Origin: Xanthoparmelia taractica
Taxonomy: Eukaryota > Ascomycota > Lecanoromycetes > Lecanorales > Parmeliaceae
Direction of reading: 5' to 3'
NCBI GenBank assembly: GCA_033085395.1
Contig: JANQBS010000195.1
Coordinates: 1 to 64,000 of the forward strand
Length of the DNA stretch: 64,000 nucleotides
Shown here piece by piece: positions 52,809 to 63,694 of the stretch; the first letter of the stretch is position 1, and the number at the start of each line of letters is the position of its first letter. A model generated the notes under the pieces. The model made no database searches. It had not been told where the DNA came from and was given only the letters and a program-made list of their open reading frames with translations. The translations under genes and the position numbers were made by a program.

Positions 52809-54773
52809 ATGTTCATCACTCCCAAAAGACTTGTCTTTAGCAAGAAGTCTCTGGTCAGACTCCTCAGCAATGGCCAAGCGATAGCATACATGATGCCCGA
52901 AAGACCACTCACCGTTCTCACCTACGCTGCGAGCGCCTCACTCGCCGCAGTCGCTCTTGTCTACTTCTTCAATCCGAACTACCTCATCGATGGCGACTCA
53001 TCCTCAAGCTCAGCAAACACCCGAAAGAAGGGTATTGTAGGCTTGTTCAATCCAGCTAACGACTGCTTCATCAATTCCATCCTTCAGTCCCTCGCCGGTC
53101 TTGGCGAGCTACGACTCTATCTGATACGGGAAATACATCGGAGGGAGCTGGGAGGTCCTGAAATCTACGCCGCGGTACCTCTCGTGGACAACAAAGGCAA
53201 GGAGGTGGATGGCAGGAAATTAGCTAGCTTACAGAGTGGCGAAGTCACACTGGGGTTGAAGAATATGATTGATCGTTTGAATGAGCGGCCAATCTACAAG
53301 AAGACCATTTCCGCCGCGACATTCATTAGAGTCCTAGAGAACGCGTTTGGGACAAGGATAAGCAAGTCTCAGCAAGATGCGCAGGAGCTGCTGCAGATTG
53401 TGGCAGAGAGGCTGTCAGAGGAATACCATGCGGGCCGAGAAGCTAGAAAAAGAGCGAGAACAGCACAGAGTGGCGGTGTCTCGATTATGGATTTGACGCA
53501 GACAGAAGCTTCCCCACCACAGGAGGCCCATAATCCGGATATTGAGGTTAATCGCGTTACAAGAAGTGTGCCAACGACTCAGGAGCCTATGCATGCGAAC
53601 GAGTTGAATCCTCTACCAGAAGAGGAGGACGGTTTTCCACTTGAAGGTCGGACGGAGGCGCGTATAGAGTGCGAATTTTGCCATTTCGTACCTAAAGCGA
53701 GCCCAACAAGCTTCGTCATGCTCAACCTCATAGTACCCCAGAAGAGCTCGACAACACTCAACGAGTGTTTTGATGCTCATTTCAAAACGGAATTCATCGA
53801 CGACTACAAGTGTGACAAGTGCCGTCTAGAACATGCTGTGGAAGCCTACTCCAAGGAACTTCAGCGCGCGAGGTCTGATGAGCGGAAGACATCGATACAG
53901 ACCTCAATATCGAAGTTGCGGTCAGCATTGCAGGGGGATCCTGAGAAAGCGCCAGAAGGCGTCGAACTACCGGACACAAAGCTAGCGCCCAAACGGAGGA
54001 TAGCCCGTCACATCCAAATTACTACGTTCCCCAAAGTTCTCGTTGTCCATTTATCGAGATCTGTCTTTGATCCACGCAGCAGCTCGACCAAAAACTTAGC
54101 AAAGGTGACATTTCCAGAGAAATTGCCCGTAGGCGGACTACTAAATCGAAGAAATTACAAGCTTCTAGGCATGGTTACTCACAAAGGAACTCACAATAGT
54201 GGCCACTACGAGACGTTTCGAAGACAGCATTTGTATGCTCCCTACTCAACGCCACATGTGGTCAATGCATCTGGTCCATACAGCGCAACTCCCAATCAGT
54301 CCCGGTCGACATTATCTGGTCCGCAGGTATCTGCAGATTCGCCAAACCTGTCTCAGGAGGCGAATGCTTCGGCTTCGAATCTAGATACTACGGGACGGAC
54401 ATCTCCTTCATCTGCCTCAGCCTCTTCAAATTCGCAGTCACCACCCTCCACACGACCGTCATCAGGATCAACGAGTGGAGCGAACGGCCACAAAGATCCA
54501 GCCGTGTCGACAGGGACGACACTGCTCCCCCAAGGAACTGAGGGGGCTAGGGACCGCCTTTCGAACCAAGAACCAAAGTCCAGACCTACTACAGCAAATA
54601 CTTCTAAATCTTCGGCCATGGACGTCAGCCGATTCAAGCGCAAGAAACGACCTGTCGATCGCTGGTGGCGCATCAGCGATGACAAAGTCAAGGAATGCAA
54701 GACCAGCGACGTACTATCGATGCAGAAGGAAGTGTACATGCTTTTTTACGAGGTCGAGAAGGAAGACAGCTAA
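52809..54773 (+). CDS. UBP16: Membrane-anchored ubiquitin-specific protease (USP30/Ubp16-like)
   Basis: Intronless, 654 residues. An N-terminal basic stretch and one hydrophobic anchor (LTVLTYAASASLAAVALVYFF, about 34-54) precede the catalytic domain, the topology of mitochondrial-outer-membrane USP30 and yeast Ubp16. The Cys box NPANDCFINSILQSL has the nucleophile at about Cys86, and the His box GTHNSGHYETF has His about 466. A zinc-finger pair CEFC and CDKC lies between, and SKSQQDAQELLQIV is the usual QQDA block. The catalytic core carries a Ser/Thr-rich insertion after the His box (about 490-610), and the C-terminus RWWRISDDKVKECKTSDVL closes the fold. Expected function is removal of ubiquitin from mitochondrial proteins. 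Start is the first ATG; a second Met pair lies 27 codons downstream, before the anchor. Confidence 0.88.
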   Translation: MFITPKRLVFSKKSLVRLLSNGQAIAYMMPERPLTVLTYAASASLAAVALVYFFNPNYLIDGDSSSSSANTRKKGIVGLFNPANDCFINSILQSLAGLGELRLYLIREIHRRELGGPEIYAAVPLVDNKGKEVDGRKLASLQSGEVTLGLKNMIDRLNERPIYKKTISAATFIRVLENAFGTRISKSQQDAQELLQIVAERLSEEYHAGREARKRARTAQSGGVSIMDLTQTEASPPQEAHNPDIEVNRVTRSVPTTQEPMHANELNPLPEEEDGFPLEGRTEARIECEFCHFVPKASPTSFVMLNLIVPQKSSTTLNECFDAHFKTEFIDDYKCDKCRLEHAVEAYSKELQRARSDERKTSIQTSISKLRSALQGDPEKAPEGVELPDTKLAPKRRIARHIQITTFPKVLVVHLSRSVFDPRSSSTKNLAKVTFPEKLPVGGLLNRRNYKLLGMVTHKGTHNSGHYETFRRQHLYAPYSTPHVVNASGPYSATPNQSRSTLSGPQVSADSPNLSQEANASASNLDTTGRTSPSSASASSNSQSPPSTRPSSGSTSGANGHKDPAVSTGTTLLPQGTEGARDRLSNQEPKSRPTTANTSKSSAMDVSRFKRKKRPVDRWWRISDDKVKECKTSDVLSMQKEVYMLFYEVEKEDS

Positions 54774-56082
54774 AAAGCGCTGATTATGGGATCTGGCCCA
54801 AAAAGCATCACTTTCGACACACCAAGTGCTCAAAGGAGATGCAGACGACTGTGCTATAGCTCCACCCTGGCCGTTTCTGAAATCAGCCCTAGTCGGCACC
54901 GATGAAATCAGCCCTTGAAGCCAGATTGGGCTGCCTGAGCCTCGTGCCCGCACTTACCGCTGTCGCAGAGCGGAGCAAGACATGACGAATCGCGGGCCCA
55001 CGTGCGGAATGAAACCCCTGCCACCACCCCTTCCTTCCCCGTGGCTATAACTACCGCCTAGGACGTCTAAGAGACGTACTAAGACGCCAAAACCAAGATC
55101 AGGGTAACGAATCAGGACAACAAATTTGACACGCGGATTCACGCCGAGCTATCTACCTTGTATCGAGCGCAACAGAGAGAGCGCCTTGGCTGTGAAATAA
55201 AGAGGAAGTCAATCGAATCGCCCGCGCATCGGTATTTCAGTCAGTGGGAAGGTGGTTGCCGCTTGGCTTTGTTAGAAGAGCCGCGTGCTGCTACCCTATC
55301 CTTATACTATCCTATACTAAAATGTCTTTTGGCCCGGACAAGCGGGCTGAGATATGAGATTCGAGAGGCGGGCTGTATGTAGAGTAGAGTAGAGTGCCTG
55401 AGCTATCTACCTATCTATTTACAGAGAAGACAGATCTTCTGGAGAAGGACCTTACTGCTTGTTGTGCTGTGCTGGATATTCTGGATCTAGTGTGTACGAG
55501 GGATACGTGTATGATAGATATCCGTCACGGGTCTCCGGATATGATCCCAGGACTCTCCATCCCGTGCAAAAATGAATTTCTCTTGTAAGACATGCCCATC
55601 CATGCGTCAGCCAGTGGCGATTTGCATTTTCAAATCGTACATTCCAGCAAGACTTTCACAGTATTCTGATGTGAGGACATTTGCGAAAGCGTAATGGGCT
55701 TCGATGAAGGAGATAATTGCGCTCGCTGGTTATTGTGATTCGCCAGCTAGCTAGTTAAATGCTCGATGCCGATACCAAGAAAGGATACGCTTGAAGCTTT
55801 GATACGCCAGGAGAATGCAGAAGCTATGCTATGCTATGCAATGCCAGGAAAAAGATGCAGAATAAGGCAAAGTAAGGTAGGTAGGTAAATGAATGAATGA
55901 ATGAATGAAATCGCAGTCCATGCCCCCAGTAAATGCCCCCAGAAAACCCCATGGAAATGAGATCGCACTCAAAAAAACGCCACCCGCTATGCATGGCAAG
56001 CAAAATATGCAAGTTTTAATAACGATAGAATAAACCGTGGATCAACCAGCTCCAAAGCTCAGGAGGGGACCAGCCCTAGCAT
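54774..56082. other. Convergent intergenic spacer
   Basis: 1.3 kb, between the 3' ends of the deubiquitinase and the next minus-strand gene. Contains GTAGAGTAGAGTAGAGT at about 55379-55393 and a GGTAGGTAGGTA-(AATG)n repeat at 55873-55909. No gene recognised. Confidence 0.5.
55873..55909 (+). repeat. (GGTA)n followed by (AATG)n
   Basis: AAGGTAGGTAGGTA then five AATG units. Confidence 0.85.
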
Positions 56083-57735
56083 TCACGACCCCCTCTTCGC
56101 CGCCTGTCGCTCCTTTGGCGAAAAGTGATCCTCAGGCCACACCCACCCCCTGACCCTTCTCGCTGACCTCTTCTCCCCTTCCTGCACACGCTGCATCCAC
56201 GGATCCCGGCCCTCGGGGCCGGGTTTCCGCACGTGCGCCCTGGACAGCTTATCCTTGTTGCCGGGCGGCGGATACGGCGGCCCGATATCGATTTTGTACC
56301 CGCACTGGCCCTCCAACGGCACGTCGCCGGCCAGCATGTGCAGGTACCACAGCGCGAGGCAAGCCGTGAGGCCCGATTGCTCGCTCAGCGCGACGGGTTT
56401 GGAGAGCTCGAGGAAGCCGAAGAAGGGTTTGCCGTCCTCGGTGCCCATACGCACGCAGACGAGTTCGATTTCGGTGATGAGGAAGCCGTAGCGGGTGTTG
56501 CTTTCGCGCATGAGGCGGTGGAGGTGGGAGAGGCCAGCGAGGTACTGGGTTTGCTTGCTGTTTTTTTCCTTGCGCATGCTTGTGTTCCAGAGCTCGAAGG
56601 TCTTGACGAGGCCGACAACGCGGCCGCGGCCGAGGGCGTGGGTTTCGTCGTTGGCGTAGGCGGAGAGGAAGAAGGGGCCGTCTTCTTTGGTTAGTTTTGG
56701 GACCATGGTGATGTAGTGTTGGTGGCCTTGGCAGGTCTTGAGGGCTGCGTTGATTTTGGCGGCGTAGAACGTGTTGATGGCTTCTTGAAGTGAGCGCTCG
56801 TTGGAGGGCTGGAGTAAAGGTTGGCTGCCATGGGGTTTTGGGAGAGCGGCAGCTGGAACGGGAACGTTGAGGAGGCCGGAGGTTTCTTCGCTGTAGGAAA
56901 AGTCGGGAATGGCCATGATAGTGGCGTAGTTGAAGTCTTCCCAGTCTTCCAGATTCCGTATATCCCACCAGCAATGCATATGGTGGCCAAGACCTGTGGA
57001 AACCCTTTCTACTAGTGCCACTGCCGGGTTCGCTCCTGTTAGGTACTCCATAACAGTAGTTGTTGGCCCGTCGAGGCAGAGCTCAGGAGTGAGCTCACGA
57101 TACCCGGTTGATGCTGGTACATATAATTCGGGTGGAGCATAATCTGGTAAAGTTGGTAGCACAGCGCTAGAGTACTGAGTCGGTTGGGTGAGATAGACGG
57201 GACGAGTGCGATAGTTTGGGTTGCCATATCGTCGGAGAGAAGCAACATCCACGGCAGGCGTGGAAGTGGATCTAACATGACCGAGAGATGCCCCAGAGTA
57301 GGATGAAGAAAAAGGCGTGGGAGAGTTGATGGCAGAGGTTTCCGCGCACCTGTCCACAGTAGAAGTATTCGAGACTGGACTAAGTATAGAGCAACATTGC
57401 GGCGGGCTGGTCGTGCTTCGCTGGAAACCTGGTCTAGATGGCTGCGGTTGGTATGGCGGATTACAATTCGTAGAGAAAGCTCTGCGATGTGTCTTGCTGG
57501 TAAAGACGTCCTGATCAAGGCCTTGATCTCGAGTGCGGATCCTTGGGAGCAGAGTGGGCCCAGATGGGATAATTATTGGAGAATCGCTTGGCGTTGTTGC
57601 TCGGCTCTTGGGTGACCCAGGCGAAGACCAAATAGAAAACTTTCCTGATGATGAGTTGCGGCTGTGACTAGAGGACGGGCGTTCGCCATGGTCAGGCGTA
57701 ACAGGACGATATTGGTATGGTTTGAGCGAAGGCAT
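56083..57735 (-). CDS. Fungal protein of unknown function
   Basis: Minus strand, intronless as read, 550 residues from the first ATG (MPSLKPYQYRPVTPD; the frame is open a few codons further up but starts with TTG). I do not recognise a named domain. The first 210 residues are Ser/Pro-rich and disordered with many SP sites. From about 210 the sequence becomes ordered: ELTPELCLDGPTTTVMEYLTG, VSTGLGHHMHCWWDIRNLEDW, NTFYAAKINAALKTCQGHQHY, RYGFLITEIELVCVR, QSGLTACLALWYLHMLAG, ending VWPEDHFSPKERQAAKRGS. The pattern of ordered C-terminal half with invariant-looking Trp, His and Cys residues suggests a real globular domain, possibly one annotated only as hypothetical in fungi. Confidence 0.8.
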   Translation of the reverse strand: MPSLKPYQYRPVTPDHGERPSSSHSRNSSSGKFSIWSSPGSPKSRATTPSDSPIIIPSGPTLLPRIRTRDQGLDQDVFTSKTHRRAFSTNCNPPYQPQPSRPGFQRSTTSPPQCCSILSPVSNTSTVDRCAETSAINSPTPFSSSYSGASLGHVRSTSTPAVDVASLRRYGNPNYRTRPVYLTQPTQYSSAVLPTLPDYAPPELYVPASTGYRELTPELCLDGPTTTVMEYLTGANPAVALVERVSTGLGHHMHCWWDIRNLEDWEDFNYATIMAIPDFSYSEETSGLLNVPVPAAALPKPHGSQPLLQPSNERSLQEAINTFYAAKINAALKTCQGHQHYITMVPKLTKEDGPFFLSAYANDETHALGRGRVVGLVKTFELWNTSMRKEKNSKQTQYLAGLSHLHRLMRESNTRYGFLITEIELVCVRMGTEDGKPFFGFLELSKPVALSEQSGLTACLALWYLHMLAGDVPLEGQCGYKIDIGPPYPPPGNKDKLSRAHVRKPGPEGRDPWMQRVQEGEKRSARRVRGWVWPEDHFSPKERQAAKRGS

Positions 57736-59045
57736 GACTTTCAAATTGGTAATACTGTCGAACAGTGTTCGAGAGAGGGCGGCAGACTGCTTACGCGATG
57801 GGTGATAGTATAGGCTGGTAAGGCTCGTTCTGTGGATTATAGGAGGCCAGCTCCTGTGTCTATTCTATTATGAAGTAGTAGGAAGTAAAAAGAAAGAAAA
57901 TTAAGAGATTCGTTGAGAAGGAACTGGGAAACGTTTCGTCAAAAGCTTCGTGACTCTGGAGGATGAAAGAATGATAGGACTTGGAGAGGACTCGAGAGCG
58001 ATACTTATCCTCGACGAACACTCTCTCTTACACCATAGGAGATGAAACATACCGACAAGCTTCAAGACTCAATATGTTACTGTTACAGATGTGAAACGTA
58101 AGATCAATGATTTGGGCAGAACATTAGGGCAGACAACATGGTAGTCGTTGAAACATGAAATCCTTCCTGTAAGAGAGTACGATATCGCGCGTCACGCTGT
58201 CAATACGGGGCCAAGCTGGTCTCAAGATATTTCTGGAGAGTACCGCGTCTCGCGGACCCTTTTGGTAGCCCGGCCATAATCTGGTTAGGCAAAAGTAGAG
58301 GCATAATATCTGAAAGTGGAAAAGCTCAGCGCGGCGCGCTTTCTCATTTTAGTAATTTTAGATAGCCAAGCGCCGGCCAAATATAGTTAAGTCAAGTGGT
58401 GTAAAGCAGGTCTCTTGGAAGGTCGCGAAGGTCGTGATCTTTTGGTGTCAGGTTGAAGCCCGATGAAAAATGGAGGTTGGATGTAAGTTTGGCGCGTAAA
58501 ATGTGTGAAGGCAAAGACACGCGTTGATTGGCCAAAGCTGCTGCAGCGCTAATCCTATTTTGTCGAAGCTCTTAGCGTCAGATGCAAGAAACGAAGAGTC
58601 ATAACTCACCAGGCAGGAACGATTGGGTCTCCATCCTAACTGACTGGTACGGAGCATCAAGAACACCTGAAACCATTCCTAGAATACTGTACGTTTCAGT
58701 CTTCTCCCTGCTTCTGGTCCTGCTCCTCCTGCTTTCTTCCCAGCGCATCTAGCCCACTATAGACTTTTGCTCGGGGAAAGATGCACACACAGGACGTTTG
58801 TTCAGGAGCCGAAAGCAAGAAAGCACCGAGACGATATCTTGGTGAGCCCCATTCCATGGACATGCACCTATGGGGAAGTCATGCGCCTTGATCTGAGTAT
58901 AATGCTCTTTCTTAATATTGATGCAAGAGAAAACTGTATTGATGTGAGTTTTGACCCTAGCTTTCAACGTCATCTCCTAGGCTTGTGCGTCAAAATCAGG
59001 ACAGCATGTTGTATCTTGTGAGGGTGGTCGATGTGTGGCTCTGTG
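57736..59045. other. Intergenic spacer
   Basis: 1.3 kb between the start of the unknown protein (minus) and the 3' end of the Gfo/Idh gene (minus). No domain-bearing frame recognised on either strand. Confidence 0.5.
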
Positions 59046-60742
59046 TTAAGTCAATGGCTTTTCTTTCTTCTTGCCCATTTTGCCCATTTTGCCCATGGTC
59101 TCTGTCACATTAGTCATCCACCACTCTCCCCAGTCCACGACTTTCTTCTCTTTACGCGCTTCCTCAGCTGCAAAGACCATAGCATGGCTTCTGATCACGT
59201 CGTCCAACGTGCATCCGATATGCAATCGTTGAGCTTCAGCCACATTCATTTCCTGCTTGCACACTGCATCGCACGCTTTTACAAATTGCTGCACAAGTCC
59301 TGCATCACCCCCACCATGCCCTCCACCAGGCTGATGAGGGTAATGCATCTGAGCATGTTCGGTAGCGAAATCATAGACCCGGATGGCCTTGCTATCGTAC
59401 TCAATCTCCCCTTTGGTTCCATAGATTCGGCCTCTTCTCTCGCATTGTTTCTCGGTCGACGCCACCATATGAAACGTCGCATTCTTAGCGCCTCTTCCTT
59501 TGATATGGGACTCCATCCCTTCGCTTCCATTAGTTGGCAATGGTGTCTCCTCCCAGGTCATCGTCACTACCTGATCATCGCAGACACTGTTGTCGGCTTC
59601 CCAGACGCATCGGCCAAACCATCGCTTTCCATCGATTTCAGACCGTGATGTGCTAAGGTCGTAGTCTCTCGCTAATTCCGTTTCCAGTAATGTCATGGCA
59701 GTACCTTTTTCGCCTTGCCCCATCAAGTCTTCGATTTCAGGCGCAACAATGTTGACGGGCCATCCAGCTAAGCCTTTCGCCAAACGATCCTGTATGTAGA
59801 TCTTCTTGGCACTATATAAGCACTCAGGTTCAGCCGGACAAGACAGGCAATTAGTGGCCTTCCCCGCCAAAGCAGGCTTCCTTGACCTTTTGAAATACAA
59901 CAGTGAGCCCGAGGAAGATATGCTGGAGGGAAGATGGGGCGGACTATCCGACGACTCAGGCGGCGAGCATACCAACCACAGTAGTAGGTCGATGTCATGG
60001 CAAGACTTGGTAAGTAGAGAAGGACCCTTTGACTCCTTGCGCCAATTACCTCTGTTCTCTCGTCAGTCATTGTGGGCCTTACTTAGACATATTCTCACCT
60101 GACGTAGGAATGAGAAAAATGCCAATAGCCCACAGGCTCGGTGTGCTCGACGGAAAGGATGTCTCCAATAACTTCGTCTTCTAGAAGCAATTGCCGAAGT
60201 AGCATATTGTGAGGACTGTAACGTAAAACGTGGCCAATCGAAAAAATAGCTCGATCAGGCCCATCCCCTGTGGGGTTCAGAGAACGATATATTTTCAAGC
60301 AGTCCTGTAAAGTAGTTGCCAGTGGTTTCTCGCTCATGATATGCAGATGCAAAGGTGCGAGGGTAGTGATGATTTCCGCGTGCATCTCGTCCAATACACA
60401 GACGAAAACACCATCGACACCTTCAAGTACAGATTCGCCATTCTGCTTTCTGTTTCGTCTGTCTAGTTCATAGTCTAGAAATTCCTGCCAGGTCTCGAAG
60501 ACATCGCCAGGCCGTGGCTCTTCTCCTTCAGAGATATATTTTCGCCAGAACGAATGCCTTTTGCTGGCTATGGGCTCTGCTATGGCACCCACGTAACCAT
60601 TGATGGCGGGATCCTCAGACATAGCAGTAGCATATGCGTTGCCTCGAGAACCAGCGCCAATGACGAGGAAGCTCAATGGCCCTCTTTCTCGAATCGAGTC
60701 TGGAGGATTACTGCCATTGGAATGACCACTAGAGAGAGCCAT
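59046..60742 (-). CDS. Gfo/Idh/MocA-family NAD(P)-dependent oxidoreductase
   Basis: Two exons on the minus strand, 60742-60099 and 60051-59046, giving 549 residues. The Rossmann motif VIGAGSRGNAYA is near residue 26, and the family EKPLA motif follows (MSEKPLATTLQDCLK). The catalytic-region GNWRKE-KGPSLLTKSCHDIDLLLW spans the intron junction and contains the His/Asp pair typical of the family. An unusual insertion carries a Cys cluster NCLSCPAEPECLYSAKKIY, seen in a subgroup of fungal and bacterial members often called StrI-like. The substrate is probably a sugar or cyclitol, not assignable here. The C-terminus ends in a KMGKMGKKKEK tail. The start is the first ATG of the frame. Confidence 0.85.
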
Positions 60743-60965
60743 TGGCCAATATACAAGGGGATGAGGAGCAATCAAGTCTATCGCGATGAATCTATACCAT
60801 GATTATTACCGGATAAAGCTTCAATTTCTTTATCGAGGCGTGCGAGGACACGAGTAGGACGTTGCATGCGAACTTATTTCAAGCGAGGTTTTCCCGGCGG
60901 CATCCGCGCTGAGACATTACTGTATTTCTCACGCGTCGACATTTCTGCAATTCGCGGAAAATATC
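60743..60965. promoter_or_regulatory. Shared bidirectional promoter, Gfo/Idh gene / REX2
   Basis: Only 223 bp separate the divergent start codons. No specific element is recognised. Confidence 0.6.
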
Positions 60966-61610
60966 ATGATCTCTTCCTACTTGAAGTCTAGGCTTCTACC
61001 AAAAACTCTACCGTGGCTCTCGAGTCCAGCAACACACCAAAGAATAGCTAGGATGAGTTCCAAAGATCCCTTGGTCTTCATTGATTGCGAGATGACAGGG
61101 TTGGACCCGGAGAAAGAGGCAATCATGTCAATAGCATGCTTCATCACAGATGCTCAACTGAAGCTTCAGGACGAGCAAGGCTGGGAGTCAATCATTCACC
61201 ATGACAAGTCTACCCTAGATCGAATGGACGAGTGGTGCACCAATACACATGGGACTTCCGGCTTGACAGCAGCTTGCATTGCATCCGCCACAACCAAGCA
61301 ACAGGCTGCGGACGGTTTACTTGAATACGTCAAGAAGTATGTCCCCGAAGGCCGTAGAGGCTTGCTAGCTGGTAACAGCGTACATTGTGACAAGGCATTC
61401 CTCAGCAAGCCTCCCTACAATAGGATTACGGACTATCTGAGCTATCGGATATTGGATGTCAGTAGTCTGAAAGAAGCAGTGAAAAGATGGGCTCCTGAGG
61501 AAGTCTTATTGGGTGCGCCGAAGAAGAGACTTCTCCATCAGGCCAGAGAGGACATTTTGGAAAGCATCGAAGAAGCCAAATACTATCGCGAGAGATGTTT
61601 CGCAAAGTGA
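60966..61610 (+). CDS. REX2: Oligoribonuclease (DEDDh exonuclease)
   Basis: Intronless, 214 residues. The ExoI motif FIDCEMTGLDPEKEAI has acidic residues about Asp40 and Glu42. SIIHHDKSTLDRMDEWC is the typical oligoribonuclease signature. ExoII is LAGNSVHCDKAFL and ExoIII is RILDVSSLKEAVKRW...HQAREDILESIEEAKYYR. It degrades 2-5-nt RNAs to mononucleotides. Residues 1-29 (MISSYLKSRLLPKTLPW...) are basic and look like a mitochondrial presequence; Met30 starts MSSKDPLVFIDCE, the usual beginning of cytosolic and bacterial enzymes, so two products by leaky initiation are possible. Family assignment is secure. Confidence 0.95.
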   Translation: MISSYLKSRLLPKTLPWLSSPATHQRIARMSSKDPLVFIDCEMTGLDPEKEAIMSIACFITDAQLKLQDEQGWESIIHHDKSTLDRMDEWCTNTHGTSGLTAACIASATTKQQAADGLLEYVKKYVPEGRRGLLAGNSVHCDKAFLSKPPYNRITDYLSYRILDVSSLKEAVKRWAPEEVLLGAPKKRLLHQAREDILESIEEAKYYRERCFAK

Positions 61611-61873
61611 CCGCCATTTCACATTGCATATATGTGGCCGAATCAAGATGAAGATTGACAGGTTTCCTGGTGATAATTGATCCTGATTCAGATGGTGGCT
61701 TCTATCGATCTCCGTTGGCCAAAAGCTACTGCGACCAGCCGCCCCACCGCGCTTTCCCCCCCACTTCAACAATTTTCCGTCCTTTTCAGTATACATTCGA
61801 CCCTCCGCCCATTGAAATCTACTTTACTTCTTACAAGCCACGAAAAGTCACTACAGCTTCACTATCCATCAGA

Positions 61874-63694
61874 ATGAGTGTTCAAACGGTTTCGTTCAAG
61901 CCCTTTACCGACCAAAAGCCTGGAACGTAAGTCATCTCTCACGACAAAATAGACACACTCTCTAAAGCTCGCTGGTCAATTCAGTCTCAAGTTCCATAAG
62001 CTAATGTTTCTATAGGTCAGGCCTTCGGAAGAAGGTAACTGTCTTCCAGCAACCTCACTACAGCGAGGCCTTTGTCACCAGCATCCTCCTCTCAATCCCT
62101 GAGGGCGCAGAAGGCAGCTTTCTCGTCATTGGAGGGGATGGAAGATTTTACAACCCGGAGGTGGTACAACTGATTGCTAAGATTGGTGCTGCATATGGAG
62201 TCAAGAAGATTCTGGTCGGACAAGATGGCATTCTGAGCACGCCTGCCGCCAGCCATGTCATTAGGAAACGAAAGGCTACCGGTGGAATCTTGCTCACTGC
62301 CAGTCACAACCCTGGCGGTACATATGCCTTTCCATCATTGTTGGCCTTGAATGAAACACCGGCTGACATGGTGCACAGGACCTAATGCTGACTTCGGCAT
62401 CAAGTACAACCTGACAAACGGTGCCCCGGCACCTGAATCGGTCACAAATAAGATATTCGCTACCTCGAAATCCCTCACCGAATACAAAATTGCCGACATT
62501 CCCACCGTGGACCTATCAAAGATTGGAACTAAGACATACGGACCTCTGGAAGTCGAGATCATTGATTCAACAGCCGACTATGTTGAGATGCTGAAGGATA
62601 TATTCGACTTCCCTCTCATCAAGTCATTTTTGGAAAGCCACAAAGACTTCAAGACTCTCTTTGACGCTCTGAACGGCGTGACTGGGCCTTATGGTGTCGC
62701 AATATTTGAGAAAGAGCTGGGACTGCCCAGTAGCAGCACCCAAAACTGCATACCCTCTCCCGACTTTGGCGGTGGTCACCCGGATCCTAATCTAGTGTAT
62801 GCACACTCTCTTGTCGAGGCTGTTGACAAAAACAAGATTCAATTCGGTGCGGCTAGTGATGGAGACGGCGATCGAAACATGATCTATGGTGCCAACGCCT
62901 TTGTATCTCCTGGAGATAGCTTGGCCATCATTGCTCACTACGCCAAGTTGATCCCTTATTTCCAAAAGCAGGGGGTCTACGGCCTTGCACGAAGTATGCC
63001 TACGTCCGGAGCCATCGATCTTGTGGCCAAGAAGCAAGGTCTGCAGTGTTACGAAGTCCCAACCGGGTGGAAGTTCTTCTGCAATTTGTTCGACACCAAC
63101 AAGATGTCGATTTGTGGTGAGGAGAGTTTCGGCACAGGGAGCAACCACATTCGTGAAAAGGATGGTCTGTGGGCCGTCGTGGCCTGGTTGAACATCATTG
63201 CTGGTGTTGCCAAGGAGAAGGCTGGGGAGACACCTAGCATCGCCTCCATTCAACACGAGTTCTGGGGTATTTACGGCCGGACGTTCTTCACCCGCTACGA
63301 CTATGAGGGCGTCGACAGTGACGGAGCAAATAAGGTCGTTGCGAATCTCACTGAGCTCATCACCACGAAGAAGTCCGAATTCGTTGGGTCGAGCATCCAA
63401 GGACGCAAAGTCCTCGAGGCGGACGATTTCTCGTACACTGATCTGGATGGTAGCGTCAGCAAGAACCAGGGCATCTTCGTCAAGTTTGACGATGGCAGTA
63501 GAATTGTCGTCAGGTTGTCAGGGACGGGCAGCAGTGGTGCCACTATCCGCCTATACGTCGAGAGACATGAGAGCGACTCATCCAAGTTCAAGTTGGACGC
63601 CCAAGACTACCTGAAGGATAACATAGAACTCGCCGTCAATCTTCTGAAGCTGAAGGAATACGTGAATCGGGAAGAGCCCGACGTCAAGACATAG
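61874..63694 (+). CDS. PGM: Phosphoglucomutase
   Basis: Exons 61874-61926, 62016-62317 and 62379-63694 encode 556 residues, the normal length. It interconverts glucose-1-phosphate and glucose-6-phosphate in the cytosol, linking glycolysis with UDP-glucose, cell-wall and trehalose synthesis. The catalytic phosphoserine is in TASHNPGG (about Ser114). The Mg-binding loop is DGDGDR (about 279-284). The substrate-specificity loop is GEESFG and the phosphate-binding loop is RLSGTGSSGATIRLY. The second intron interrupts the codon after NPG, between the catalytic Ser loop and PNADFGIKYN. Start context is AGAATGAGTG. No anomalies. Confidence 0.97.

Noticed and set aside
56249..56974. 241-codon Arg/Pro-rich minus-strand frame
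   Set aside because: Out-of-frame shadow caused by the GC-rich third positions of the real gene.
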